26,220 nt of DNA. Origin: Spirochaetaceae bacterium UBA4077. Its GTDB lineage: Bacteria > Spirochaetota > Spirochaetia > Treponematales > Rectinemataceae. The position numbers were made by a program, and so were the translations under genes. A model generated the notes under the pieces. That model had not been told where the DNA came from. It searched no databases and saw nothing but the letters and a program-made list of their open reading frames with translations. Position 1 is the first letter of the stretch. Each line of letters starts with the position of its first letter. The stretch lies in NCBI GenBank assembly GCA_002383375.1, contig DFYR01000006.1, positions 1-26,220 of the forward strand, read 5' to 3'. Below are positions 7,313-15,720 of the stretch, piece after piece.

Positions 7313-8487
7313 ACCGCGTTGAGCAGATTCCGCTGGGAAAAATACAGCACCAGGCTCCCCATGGCGAAGAGGCTGAAGGACGCGAAAAGCCAGCGGTACC
7401 CCGCCCATTCCACGACCAGTCCGCCCAGGGCACTTCCCACAAAGGCAGGTAGTCCCATGCCGATCCCTAACAGAATAGCCATTCCTGTGGTTCGCTCCGA
7501 TGGAGGCGTCTTCAAATTGACAAAAGCTACTGTTGCAGGCTGAAAGAGGCCGTAGCAGAGCGAATGGAGAAGCTGCCCAACCACAGCCCCGGTTTTTGTG
7601 GGAACCAGGGCGTAGACCAGAAGCCTGAGCACAATCGCCCCTGAAGCCAGAGAAATCGCCTGCATGGGGCTTTTTTTCGACATATAGCGCCAGGCGAGCA
7701 TCATCATGGGTATTTCGACTGTCGCGCCGAGGGCCGACATGGCGCCGATAGCCTGCCATTCCAGGGACTCCACCAAGTAGAGGGAGAAAAAGGAATTCAC
7801 CGAAGCCATGGCGATTCTGCCCAGCACGATCACCGCCAAGCCCAGAAGAAAGGTAGTGTCGATCCACCCGAAGCTTGCTCTCTGCTTCGTTCTTCCGGCC
7901 GTCCTGTCTCCGCTTTCGGGAAGCCATTTTAAACCCACAAGAAATACACAGGACAAAAGCGCCATGACACCGGCCATGATCATTGGAGAGCTGGTCTCGA
8001 AACCAGGAGCGAACTGCACGGTGAGCGTGACGATGACAAAACCGATGGATCCTATTCCTCTCATGAGCCCGTAGCTAGGCGTCGCTTTGCCTTCTTTTTG
8101 ATCCGACTCGATGGCTCTGAGCAGGGCTGTGTCCAGGACAGGCACGGGAGTCTTGAGGCCGAGCGAGGCGAAACCGAGCCCGATAACGGCGGCGACTGCA
8201 TGATTCACCGAAACCAGAAGCCCCATGCCAAGGATAATCCCTAGGCCGGATGCTATCAGAAATGGATTGAAACGCCCCAGGGCATCGGCCTTCCGCGCTA
8301 GTACAATAGGGCCGGCTATGCCCACAAGTTCGAAAATACCAAGGAAAAGGCCGACAGCGGCGGGGCTATATCCCAGTCTTCGTAAAATAATCTGAAGGTA
8401 GGGAGTAATTCCGTAGATGGCAAAAAAAAGGAAATATATGGTACCGAATCTTCGTCCCGTCAGATTCGATTTTTCCGATGACTTCAT
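7306..8487 (-). CDS. Major facilitator superfamily permease (MFS_1-like)
   Basis: 393 residues with about 12 hydrophobic segments and a typical loop after TM2 (RKADALGRFNPFL, about 65-77), the position of the MFS A-motif. A larger central cytoplasmic loop (about 190-215, GDRTAGRTKQRASFGW) separates the two halves. YFLFFAIYGITPYLQIILRRLGYSPAAVG at the N-terminus and the family layout resemble the HcaT/nucleoside-permease-like group, but substrate cannot be assigned. The ATG at 8487 starts 6 nt after the fumarase stop, so it is the last gene of a coupled four-gene run. A role in dicarboxylate or organic-acid movement is suggested only by that neighbour. Confidence 0.85.
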   Translation of the reverse strand: MKSSEKSNLTGRRFGTIYFLFFAIYGITPYLQIILRRLGYSPAAVGLFLGIFELVGIAGPIVLARKADALGRFNPFLIASGLGIILGMGLLVSVNHAVAAVIGLGFASLGLKTPVPVLDTALLRAIESDQKEGKATPSYGLMRGIGSIGFVIVTLTVQFAPGFETSSPMIMAGVMALLSCVFLVGLKWLPESGDRTAGRTKQRASFGWIDTTFLLGLAVIVLGRIAMASVNSFFSLYLVESLEWQAIGAMSALGATVEIPMMMLAWRYMSKKSPMQAISLASGAIVLRLLVYALVPTKTGAVVGQLLHSLCYGLFQPATVAFVNLKTPPSERTTGMAILLGIGMGLPAFVGSALGGLVVEWAGYRWLFASFSLFAMGSLVLYFSQRNLLNAVR

Positions 8488-8493
8488 GTGAAA

Positions 8494-10098
8494 TCAAGCA
8501 TAGAAATTCCCGCCATTTGAGTCAATCACAAGAAGGGCGGGGAGTTCTCGCAGGCGCACCAGGCGGATCGCTTCCATACCCAAATCCGCATGGTCCACAA
8601 CCAGGCTCGAGAGCACATGATCCCGGGCGGTAAGGGCGGCGGCGCCGCCGATGCAGGCTATGTAGACGCCTCTGGCTGCCGCAATAGCCCTGATCGCCGC
8701 GGCGCTTCTTCCGCCTTTGGCGATGCTCACCAGGGAAGCTCCCGCCTTAGTCAGTTCTTCCATGTAGGGGTCCATCCGCGAAGCTGTAGTGGGACCAAAG
8801 GATCCAGTTACCCTGCCCGGGGCGGGATCGGTGGGACCTGCATAAAAAACGGGGTGATCAATCATGTAGCGGGGCGTTCCGGCTCCCCCGCGCATCCCGG
8901 CGGCGATCCGGGCATGGGCTGCGTCTCTGGCGAGGGTCACGCTGCCCGAGAGCAGAAGAGGGGTGCCTGCCTTGAGGTTTCGCAAATTTTCCAGCCAAAG
9001 CTCTTTTGGTTCGTCAAAATCGATTTTCACCGCCCCGGTCAGGAGACTGGCGGCGCTGGGCAGCAGCCGCGCCGGATCCTCCTCCATATTCTCGAGGTAC
9101 CATCCTTGTTTGTTCACATAGGCTCTAGCCTTGCGGTGCGCCGAGCAGGAGATGCCCAGGGCGAAGGGCAGGGTGGCGGCGTGGCGGGATAGCCGGATAA
9201 AACGGGTATCTAAGGCTAGCTGCCTTCCTCCCCATTGAGCCCCCAGTCCTGTTTCGGCGGCTACTTCAGCCATGATCGCTTCCCACTCTCTGCTTCTCAC
9301 CGGAGTCCCGTCACCGGTTGCCTCGTCCATAAGTCCATCCAGAAGTCCGTAGCCGGCCAGCTCCAGGGCGTAAAGGGTTTGCGAGACCGAGGCTCCGCCC
9401 AGAACTGCGGTGATCCTATAGGGCGGACAGCCCGCCACGCCCAGTGCCTTGATCCTGGCTTCCAGCTGCGCCTTTAGCGCCTCAGGTCTGAGCAGAGCCG
9501 GGCTTTCCAATGTAAGACTGGTCCTGCTGGTGGAGCCCCCGCCCTTGGCGGCGAAGAGCAGCCTGAAACAGTCGCCTGGTACGGAGCGAATATCCACCAG
9601 GGCAGGCAGATTATCCTTTGTATTGCCCTCGGCGAGGGCAGTCAGCGGACCAAGCTGAGAAGCCCTCAATCGATGCTCCGCATAGGCCTTTCCAGCTCCC
9701 TGGGCCAAAAGACTGGCAGTATCGCGGCCTACCTTCGATTGTTCACTTGCACAGTCCACAAGCTCTCCCTTCCATCCGTATATCAGGGGGGTGCCAGTGT
9801 CCTGGCAGCTGGGGAAAAGACCCTCGGCGGCAACAGCGGCGTTTCTCAAGAGAGTTTCTATGACAAAACGCTCCCGCGCCGAGCTTTTCTCGTCGTCCAG
9901 CATCGCTGCCAAGCCTTCCAGATGACCTTTGGGGTATTTGAAGGCTATCTGTGAAAAGGCGATCCGGGAGAGTTCCGCGAGTGCTTTTGCATCGAGACTG
10001 AGCCTGCCGTCCCGCAGCAGGGGAGCAGGTAGGTCCAGTTTCCTGTACTCGTAGGCTTCGCCGAAATCCAAGAAACGGCTCAAATCCACATGACTCAT
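8494..10098 (-). CDS. fumA: Class I (iron-sulfur) fumarate hydratase, fused alpha and beta domains
   Basis: 534 residues, close to E. coli FumA/FumB (about 548). Interconverts fumarate and malate using an oxygen-sensitive [4Fe-4S] cluster. The N-terminal domain shows FPSCQDTGTPLIYGWKG, AGCPPYRITAVLGGASVSQT and LGISCSAHRKARAYVN, giving the three expected cluster cysteines. The C-terminal domain shows HPVFYAGPTDPAPG, GSFGPTTASRMDPYMEEL and SIAKGGRS. The fusion of both domains argues for fumarase over two-subunit tartrate dehydratase. The start at 10098 overlaps the stop of the DUF362 gene as ATGA; a longer frame to 10194 would overlap the ferredoxin domain coding region. It is sandwiched between a ferredoxin-like protein and a permease, suggesting an anaerobic metabolic unit. 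Confidence 0.94.
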   Translation of the reverse strand: MSHVDLSRFLDFGEAYEYRKLDLPAPLLRDGRLSLDAKALAELSRIAFSQIAFKYPKGHLEGLAAMLDDEKSSARERFVIETLLRNAAVAAEGLFPSCQDTGTPLIYGWKGELVDCASEQSKVGRDTASLLAQGAGKAYAEHRLRASQLGPLTALAEGNTKDNLPALVDIRSVPGDCFRLLFAAKGGGSTSRTSLTLESPALLRPEALKAQLEARIKALGVAGCPPYRITAVLGGASVSQTLYALELAGYGLLDGLMDEATGDGTPVRSREWEAIMAEVAAETGLGAQWGGRQLALDTRFIRLSRHAATLPFALGISCSAHRKARAYVNKQGWYLENMEEDPARLLPSAASLLTGAVKIDFDEPKELWLENLRNLKAGTPLLLSGSVTLARDAAHARIAAGMRGGAGTPRYMIDHPVFYAGPTDPAPGRVTGSFGPTTASRMDPYMEELTKAGASLVSIAKGGRSAAAIRAIAAARGVYIACIGGAAALTARDHVLSSLVVDHADLGMEAIRLVRLRELPALLVIDSNGGNFYA

Positions 10099-11279
10099 TT
10101 GCGTTTCCTTTGCCAATTCGGCCTCCATAGAATCTTGCCTATGGCAATAGCACCTACCGGACATACCTCGTGACAGCAGTAACAGGTAATGCATGCTCTG
10201 TCGTCAATGAGAACCTGGTACTTTCCGTCCTTGAGCCTGCCCAGTTCCAGCGCCTCGGCGGGGCAAATCCGTATGCAGGCCGAGCAGCCTATGCAGCGCT
10301 CCTTGTCGAAGATCGGCCTTTCGGCCAGAAAACGCATTGCCAGCGGCTCGAGGTAGTGGGGTATCTCCGAGAGGGAAGCGTTAGCCTGGGCTGTATAGGG
10401 AAGCAGCTTGAATCCTTTCGTCCGTTTTTTGTCTACCAGATAAGAACCCGTATCGATTTTCGGAGCATCTGGGTCATGGCCGCCCCGCCGTATGGCTTCC
10501 GCCAGGTAGGGTATTTTTTTAGGATCGTAGCCAATCGTTGAAGCGGCTACCCAATCCAGCGCGGCCGCATCCCTGGAGGCAAAGACGAGGCCGAGGGGAA
10601 ATGGTTCCCCGTTGCCCGGTCCTTCGCCCTGCATGGCCACGATGCCGTCCAGAAAGTGAAAACTGTTCTTGATAGAAAGTCCGAGGTCGACCAGCATGGT
10701 TCCGAACTGTATCTTGTCGGAAAATCGAAGATGCATCGAGCTCTTGGCCAGCCCGGGTAGAAGGCCGAAAAGGTTTTTGATAGCACCAGTGTAGGTGGCT
10801 AGGCGATGGGTTTTCAGTTTGGGCAGATTAACCACCAGGTCGCAGTCATCCAGGGCAGAAGCCAGTTTAAAGCTCTTGACCAGCCTCGCCTCGGGAGCCG
10901 GCCGAGATTCTCCCGGAACGAAATCAACCCAGTCGGCTCCCCCATCCAGGGCGGCCTGAAGAATCCCCGAAGTCTTACCTACAGCTCTGCCGTTCTGGTG
11001 TCCCGGCGAATCGCCCACCTGGATGGAAGCCGCTCCGCGTCCCCACAAAAAACGTAAAACAGAGGCGACGAACTCAGGGTGGGTCGTCACTGCCTCTTCG
11101 GGGGCGGCGGCTTTCAACAGATTGGGTTTTACCAGAATCCTCTTGCCGGTGATATCGGGAAATCCTGCATCCTCGGCTGCCTGGGCAATGCATCTGTCCA
11201 AGAGCCCAGGATCATAGCTCTCACAGGGAAAGACAGCAACTTTGGCGTTCGTCTGAACCCTGGCTTCTTCCCCCCTCAC
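10095..11279 (-). CDS. DUF362 protein with C-terminal 2x[4Fe-4S] ferredoxin domain
   Basis: 394 residues. The N-terminal DUF362 domain has ILVKPNLLKAAAPEEAVTTHP, the signature LPKLKTHRLATYTGAIKNLF and GIVAMQGEGPGNGEP. The C-terminus binds two clusters: CIGCSACIRICP (Cys329, 332, 335, 339) and CITCYCCHEVCP (Cys363, 366, 369, 373, with an extra Cys368). DUF362 proteins have no settled function; the ferredoxin part implies electron transfer. The start is taken as GTG 11279, overlapping the upstream TGA as GTGA. No ribosome site precedes it, so expression probably depends on re-initiation after the PEGA gene. A frame extends upstream to 11318 but only inside the neighbour. Directly followed by Fe-S fumarase, it could supply electrons or protect the cluster, which is inference. 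Confidence 0.86.
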   Translation of the reverse strand: MRGEEARVQTNAKVAVFPCESYDPGLLDRCIAQAAEDAGFPDITGKRILVKPNLLKAAAPEEAVTTHPEFVASVLRFLWGRGAASIQVGDSPGHQNGRAVGKTSGILQAALDGGADWVDFVPGESRPAPEARLVKSFKLASALDDCDLVVNLPKLKTHRLATYTGAIKNLFGLLPGLAKSSMHLRFSDKIQFGTMLVDLGLSIKNSFHFLDGIVAMQGEGPGNGEPFPLGLVFASRDAAALDWVAASTIGYDPKKIPYLAEAIRRGGHDPDAPKIDTGSYLVDKKRTKGFKLLPYTAQANASLSEIPHYLEPLAMRFLAERPIFDKERCIGCSACIRICPAEALELGRLKDGKYQVLIDDRACITCYCCHEVCPVGAIAIGKILWRPNWQRKRK

Positions 11280-12844
11280 CACGCTACGCCGAAGCCAAGG
11301 CTGGCAGCGGGAGAACATAAGCCTGGATCAAAATCTCCTGAAAGCCTCAGCATCAGCGATATGGGCAATCTATCCAGAAGAACCCTGGTTTCCAGTCCCA
11401 GTCGCAGAGGATTGCTAGCAGTCATCGGCATGGTGGCGCCAATGTCTGCCTGGGCTGATAGCCCTGCCACAATACTTTGATTCTCGTACCAAAGACCCAG
11501 TCCAGCCCTGCCCTGGAAGCTGGAGAGCGAGAAATCGTAAACAAAGCCGGGAGCTATGCCAAAGCGTAGACCTCCAAGAGCGTATGCAAGGGGAATGCTT
11601 ATCTCGGCCTCCGATGCGGCACCGGGATATTGGGGCGAAGAAACGCTGTTCCAGGCAAAACGGCCTAAGAGGGCAAGGTCCATACCTGCGGTAGAGCCTA
11701 AACCCTGCATAAAAGAGAGCGCGAAGCCTACCGCAGGGGCAACGTCATAGGATCCCTCGAGCGCTATCATCGTGGACGAGCTCAACTTAAAGCCCAGCGC
11801 CAAGGATCCTCCCCGCGGATAAGTGCCCAGCAGTTCGGCGCTCCCGGGCAGGAGTCCTGAGATTCGTGGATCCGGGAAATAGAGAAGTCCGGGTCGGGCT
11901 GCCTGGGCTCCCGAAGGCACTATTAATGAACTGGAATCGATTTTTAATTTTGTGGTGAATACGATGGAAGGTTCGGGCTCGATCCGCTCCCCTTCGGTTT
12001 CTGCCCCGCTCTCTTCCTGGGAAAGCGGCCACAGTGAAAGCGTCAGCAGGTATTCGCCGTCAGGTAGAATTTTCCCTGTACTGTCTCTTCCGTCCCAGGA
12101 GAAGCTCTGTGACCAGGTTGTAAAGACAGGCAGCTCTTTTTCAAGGTAGGGCGTGCCGCTGGGGTCGACCACTCTTACACGCCCCCGCCCAGGGGCTGTA
12201 ATGGTGTAGTTCAAGACCGAGCGTCCGTACAAGCCCTTATTAGATGGGTTGAATGCCTCGGGCTTGAGTTTCCACTCTTTTATCTCAAAGGCCGAGGGGC
12301 TGAGGTTGACGTTCAGTATCGATGTTCGCTGCCACTGCACAACTAAACTGAGTTTTTGTTCCTCAAAACCGAATTTACGTATCGATACGGATCGCCTTCC
12401 GACGGGTACTTCCACCATATACCCCTGGACCTTCTGCCCGTCCACATAGACCGAAGCATCGGCAGGGGATATCTCCAGGACGAGGTAGCCTGTATGGGGT
12501 TCAAGCTCCAGAGTGACGGTATACTTTGTATTTTCCACTACAGTGAGTGAAAACTGGGCTGGATAGTAATCCTTCGCCCAGGTTGAGATCACATGTGAAC
12601 CCGGAGCGAGTGTACCTGACCAATTGGAAAAGGAGGCTGTCCCCCCATCAATGGATATCCAGGCATCGGAAGGATCGGCGCTGATGCTGACTATTGCCTG
12701 TCCGGGACTGGTCGCTGACTTTGTGCTTACGGAAATGGATGAAGGGTTTATATCGAACGCCGATGCCGCACCTGCGAAGAAGGCGAGAAAGGCTGCAATA
12801 AGTACGTATTTCTTTCCTATCATAATGAAAGAACCATAATGCAT
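11276..12844 (-). CDS. Secreted PEGA-domain envelope protein with FlgD-like and beta-barrel-like parts
   Basis: 522 residues with a signal peptide (FIMIGKKYVLIAAFLAFFAG...ASA, cleavage near 29). Two PEGA repeats follow (about 49-115 and 117-185; VSISADPSDAWISIDGG, LEISPADASVYVDGQKV). Next is a FlgD-type Ig fold near 190-285 with SWDGRDSTGKILPDGEYLLTL. The C-terminal 200 residues alternate hydrophobic and small/polar residues and end in GFGVAW, resembling an outer-membrane barrel. PEGA domains are common in spirochaete surface proteins; the exact role is unknown. ATG 12844 has AGGA five bases upstream; ATG 12823 would give a more compact signal peptide but has a poor ribosome site. First gene of the coupled operon with DUF362 and fumarase, an odd partner for metabolic genes. 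Confidence 0.8.
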   Translation of the reverse strand: MHYGSFIMIGKKYVLIAAFLAFFAGAASAFDINPSSISVSTKSATSPGQAIVSISADPSDAWISIDGGTASFSNWSGTLAPGSHVISTWAKDYYPAQFSLTVVENTKYTVTLELEPHTGYLVLEISPADASVYVDGQKVQGYMVEVPVGRRSVSIRKFGFEEQKLSLVVQWQRTSILNVNLSPSAFEIKEWKLKPEAFNPSNKGLYGRSVLNYTITAPGRGRVRVVDPSGTPYLEKELPVFTTWSQSFSWDGRDSTGKILPDGEYLLTLSLWPLSQEESGAETEGERIEPEPSIVFTTKLKIDSSSLIVPSGAQAARPGLLYFPDPRISGLLPGSAELLGTYPRGGSLALGFKLSSSTMIALEGSYDVAPAVGFALSFMQGLGSTAGMDLALLGRFAWNSVSSPQYPGAASEAEISIPLAYALGGLRFGIAPGFVYDFSLSSFQGRAGLGLWYENQSIVAGLSAQADIGATMPMTASNPLRLGLETRVLLDRLPISLMLRLSGDFDPGLCSPAASLGFGVAW

Positions 12845-12920
12845 CAGCTTCCTGCGTGCAAGGGTATGACATAAAACAACCGCTTTTCAAAAATGTATAC
12901 AGGAGCACGAAAAATAACGA

Positions 12921-12949
12921 TTGCACCTGCAGCAAGGCTTCGTTATACT
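12921..12949 (+). promoter_or_regulatory. Predicted promoter of the LysM/M23 peptidase gene
   Basis: TTGCAC (12921-12926), 17-bp spacer, TATACT (12944-12949); predicted +1 near 12956. The start falls downstream of the ATGs at 12893 and 12953, so translation must begin at 12977 or 12980. Best consensus match in the window. Confidence 0.68.
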
Positions 12950-12976
12950 AATATGATCCTATTGAAACCGGAGCGA

Positions 12977-13912
12977 ATGGTGAGGTCGCGATCCAGACCT
13001 TCGCATACAGATATTCTATTGAGGATAACCAGTGTATCCTCCTTGCTAAAGACACTCTTTATTGTACTCTGCCTCATAGCCTTGATCGGTTCGAGCTTCA
13101 GACCTATGCCAGGCCCGGATTATGCTGTGGGAAGCGTCGATTTCAGTACAATAGTGCCGGAAGCTGAACCACAAGCTGAGGAAGATGAGGGATTGTTCTA
13201 CTCTGTCTATCAGGTTAAGCGGGGCGATACGGTGTCTGGCATCGCCGAAGCTTTCGATATTACCGTTGATACGATTTTCAGCGTCAACGAAATCCAGGCT
13301 GCCCGTTCGATTCAACCATCCCAGTTGCTGAAGGTCCCTAACATGTCGGGTATTCTGTATCAGGCCAAGGCTGGAGACAGCATCGATTCAATCGCCGAGA
13401 AGCATGGCATTTCCCCCGATCGTCTTATCGTGGCCAATGGATTGATGAAAAACGAACTCGATCCGGGCAGAATGCTCTTTCTCCCCGACGCCAAACTGCC
13501 CAGCGTGGTCTTGCGGGAAATCGCCGGCGATCTTTTCCGCTGGCCGGTCCGCGGCTACATCACTTCTTGGTATTCCTGGAGACGCGATCCCTTTACCGGG
13601 AAAAACAGCTTCCATAACGGTATCGATATCGGCGTGCCTTCGGGAACCCCTGTCGCTGCGGGTATGGAGGGAAGCGTAAGCGAGGCCAGCTATTCACCCA
13701 TCATGGGTAACTATGTCATGCTCCGTCATCCTGGAGGCTGGCAGACCCTCTACGCCCACCTTTCTTCTATCTCGGTCAAGAAGGGCCAGTATGTTGCCCG
13801 AGGCAACAGGGTGGGACTATCGGGAAACACAGGGTACAGCACCGGGCCGCATCTACATTTTACCGTATATAAAAATGGAAAGTTGGTTAATCCGATCAAC
13901 GTACTTAAATAA
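12977..13912 (+). CDS. Membrane-anchored LysM/M23 metallopeptidase (peptidoglycan hydrolase)
   Basis: 311 residues from this start. Cleaves peptidoglycan cross-bridges, acting in the periplasm. An N-terminal transmembrane anchor (about 22-41) is followed by two LysM repeats: YQVKRGDTVSGIAEAFDIT (about 78-121) and YQAKAGDSIDSIAEKHGIS (about 128-171). The M23 domain contains HNGIDIGVPSGTPV (His213 and Asp217), YAHLSSI (His261) and GPHLHFTVY (His292, His294), so all zinc and catalytic residues are present and it should be active. The start is uncertain between ATG 12977 (GGAG only three bases upstream) and GTG 12980 (GGAG six bases upstream); upstream ATGs are excluded by the predicted promoter. 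First plus-strand gene of the region, divergent from the PEGA operon. Confidence 0.92.
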   Translation: MVRSRSRPSHTDILLRITSVSSLLKTLFIVLCLIALIGSSFRPMPGPDYAVGSVDFSTIVPEAEPQAEEDEGLFYSVYQVKRGDTVSGIAEAFDITVDTIFSVNEIQAARSIQPSQLLKVPNMSGILYQAKAGDSIDSIAEKHGISPDRLIVANGLMKNELDPGRMLFLPDAKLPSVVLREIAGDLFRWPVRGYITSWYSWRRDPFTGKNSFHNGIDIGVPSGTPVAAGMEGSVSEASYSPIMGNYVMLRHPGGWQTLYAHLSSISVKKGQYVARGNRVGLSGNTGYSTGPHLHFTVYKNGKLVNPINVLK

Positions 13913-13951
13913 ATAGGCCTCGTCTTGAAGCCGGGTGATACTGCCGATTAT

Positions 13952-13980
13952 TTGACGATAGGGCTAATATCTGCTACATT
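13952..13980 (+). promoter_or_regulatory. Predicted promoter of ptsI (leaderless geometry)
   Basis: TTGACG (13952-13957), 17-bp spacer, extended -10 TGC-TACATT (13972-13980). Counting to +1 gives 13987, the A of the ptsI start codon. No Shine-Dalgarno sequence precedes the ATG; the six bases before it are CCTTCC. Confidence 0.6.
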
Positions 13981-13986
13981 CCTTCC

Positions 13987-15708
13987 ATGCGAGAACTCCG
14001 CGGCGTTGCCGCTTCACCCGGTGCAGCCATCGCCTCTGCTTTTTTATATTCCGATGATTACAGCGCTGCAATTCCAACGTATCCCATCCAATCCGAGGAT
14101 ACTTTAAAAGAATTCGCGCGTTTTCAGGAAGCCGTAGCCCAGGCGAAGGGAGAAGTAAAAAGCCTAAGGGAGAAAGCCCTTGCCGAGGCGGGCGAAGAGC
14201 AGGCAGCGATTTTCGACGCCCATCTTCTCATGCTGGACGATCCCGATGTCCTGGAGCAGGTACAGGAAAGACTGCATGCCAGCTTAATGAATGTCGAGAG
14301 CATCGTTTTCACGCTTGAACAGGAAATGATCGATCAGCTTTCTTCCTCACAGGATGCCTATATTCAAGAGCGAGTCTCCGATGTCCACGACGTTATCCAT
14401 AGGATTTTAGGCCATCTTCTGCATCGGGAGCGCTTCACTCTGGCCGATTTGGAGATGGATGTCATTCTCGTCGCCAGGGACCTTTTGCCCTCTGATATGG
14501 TGGGAATGGCCCGGACAAAGATCAGAGGTATAGCACTGGAGGCGGGTGGCCGTACAAGTCACGCCGCAATCCTGGCCAGAGCCTTCGGCATCCCCGCTGT
14601 GCTCGGATTAGGGCCCTTCATGGCCGATATCCACGGTGGCAGTTCCATAATCGTAGATGGAGACAAGGGACTGGTGGTCATAGACCCCGACGAGGCGGCA
14701 TTGAAAAAGGAAGAAGCCGCCCGCTCCCGGAGGATCGCCCGAGAAAAAGAATTTTCCGGAATCAGGGATTTTCCCGCGGCCATGAAGGATGGTCAGCGGA
14801 TCCTTTTAAAGGCCAATATCGAAGTGCCCGAGGAACTGGACGCCGTCCTGGAACAGCGGGCCGACGGCATCGGATTATTCCGCTCGGAATTTCTTTTCCT
14901 TGGCGGCCATATCCCTGGCGAGGAAGCCCAGTTTAGAGCCTATAAAAAGGTTGTGGAGGGCATGCAAGGCAAACCGGTTACCATTCGGACCCTGGATATC
15001 GGCGGGGATAAGGTTCTGCCAGAACTGGGAGCCCAGGATGAAAAAAACCCGCTTTTAGGCTGGCGGGCGATCCGCTTCTGCCTTTCCAAGACCGATATAT
15101 TCCGCACGCAGCTGAGGGCCTTGCTCCGCGCCGCGGCTTTCGGGGACCTGCGCATCATGTTTCCCATGATCAGCACCGTGGATGAGTTGGTGCGCGCCAG
15201 GGGGATTCTGGAAGAAGCTCAATGGGAATGCCGCATGCGCGGCCTCGAGGTACCAGCCCAGGTAAAGGCGGGCATCATGATCGAAGTGCCCTCCGCGGCG
15301 CTCTGCTCGGACATCCTTGCCCGGAGTGCCGATTTCTTCTCCATAGGCACGAATGACCTGATTCAATACACCATGGCTGTGGACAGGGGAAACGAAAAGG
15401 TGGCATACCTCCACGATCCCTTCAACCCAGCGGTGCTTAGGCTCATCCGCATGACAATCGAAGCCGCCGAAAAAGCGAAGATCGAAGTCAGCCTCTGCGG
15501 TGAAATGGGCGCCGATCCCCTGGCCGCTCTGCTTTTAATCGGCATGGGCTTGCGGGAGCTTTCCATGTCCGCAGTTTCTATCCCCTATGTCAAGAGTTTT
15601 CTCTTTTCCCAAAGACTGGAAGATGCTGAAAACCTCGCCGATGCGGTTAAGCACATGACCAGCTCAACTCAAGTGGCGACCTATATCGCCAATCGCTTCA
15701 AGGCTTAG
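13987..15708 (+). CDS. ptsI: Phosphoenolpyruvate-protein phosphotransferase (PTS enzyme I)
   Basis: 573 residues, near the 575 of E. coli enzyme I. Transfers phosphate from PEP to HPr in the cytoplasm. Domain order is complete: HPr-binding helical part, swivel domain with the phosphorylated His192 in GGRTSHAAILARAFGIPAV, and PEP-binding barrel with GIGLFRSEFLFL, RTLDIGGDKVLPE, MIMFPMISTVDEL-like DLRIMFPMIS, FFSIGTNDLIQYTMAVDR and SLCGEMGADP (catalytic Cys). No HPr or sugar-specific EII gene lies nearby. In several spirochaetes the pathway is thought to serve regulation more than sugar uptake, so that is possible here. The ATG lacks a ribosome site and matches the predicted +1. Followed 12 nt later by der. 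Confidence 0.96.
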   Translation: MRELRGVAASPGAAIASAFLYSDDYSAAIPTYPIQSEDTLKEFARFQEAVAQAKGEVKSLREKALAEAGEEQAAIFDAHLLMLDDPDVLEQVQERLHASLMNVESIVFTLEQEMIDQLSSSQDAYIQERVSDVHDVIHRILGHLLHRERFTLADLEMDVILVARDLLPSDMVGMARTKIRGIALEAGGRTSHAAILARAFGIPAVLGLGPFMADIHGGSSIIVDGDKGLVVIDPDEAALKKEEAARSRRIAREKEFSGIRDFPAAMKDGQRILLKANIEVPEELDAVLEQRADGIGLFRSEFLFLGGHIPGEEAQFRAYKKVVEGMQGKPVTIRTLDIGGDKVLPELGAQDEKNPLLGWRAIRFCLSKTDIFRTQLRALLRAAAFGDLRIMFPMISTVDELVRARGILEEAQWECRMRGLEVPAQVKAGIMIEVPSAALCSDILARSADFFSIGTNDLIQYTMAVDRGNEKVAYLHDPFNPAVLRLIRMTIEAAEKAKIEVSLCGEMGADPLAALLLIGMGLRELSMSAVSIPYVKSFLFSQRLEDAENLADAVKHMTSSTQVATYIANRFKA

Positions 15709-15720
15709 GCAGGTAGCTCC

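Noticed and set aside
10099..10194. 32-residue N-terminal extension of fumarase
   Set aside because: Overlaps the ferredoxin coding end; the ATGA overlap at 10095-10098 is the natural start.
12845..12920. Promoter of the PEGA-DUF362-fumarase operon
   Set aside because: TTGAAA and TATACA occur on the minus strand, but no pair with acceptable spacing and -10 could be found.
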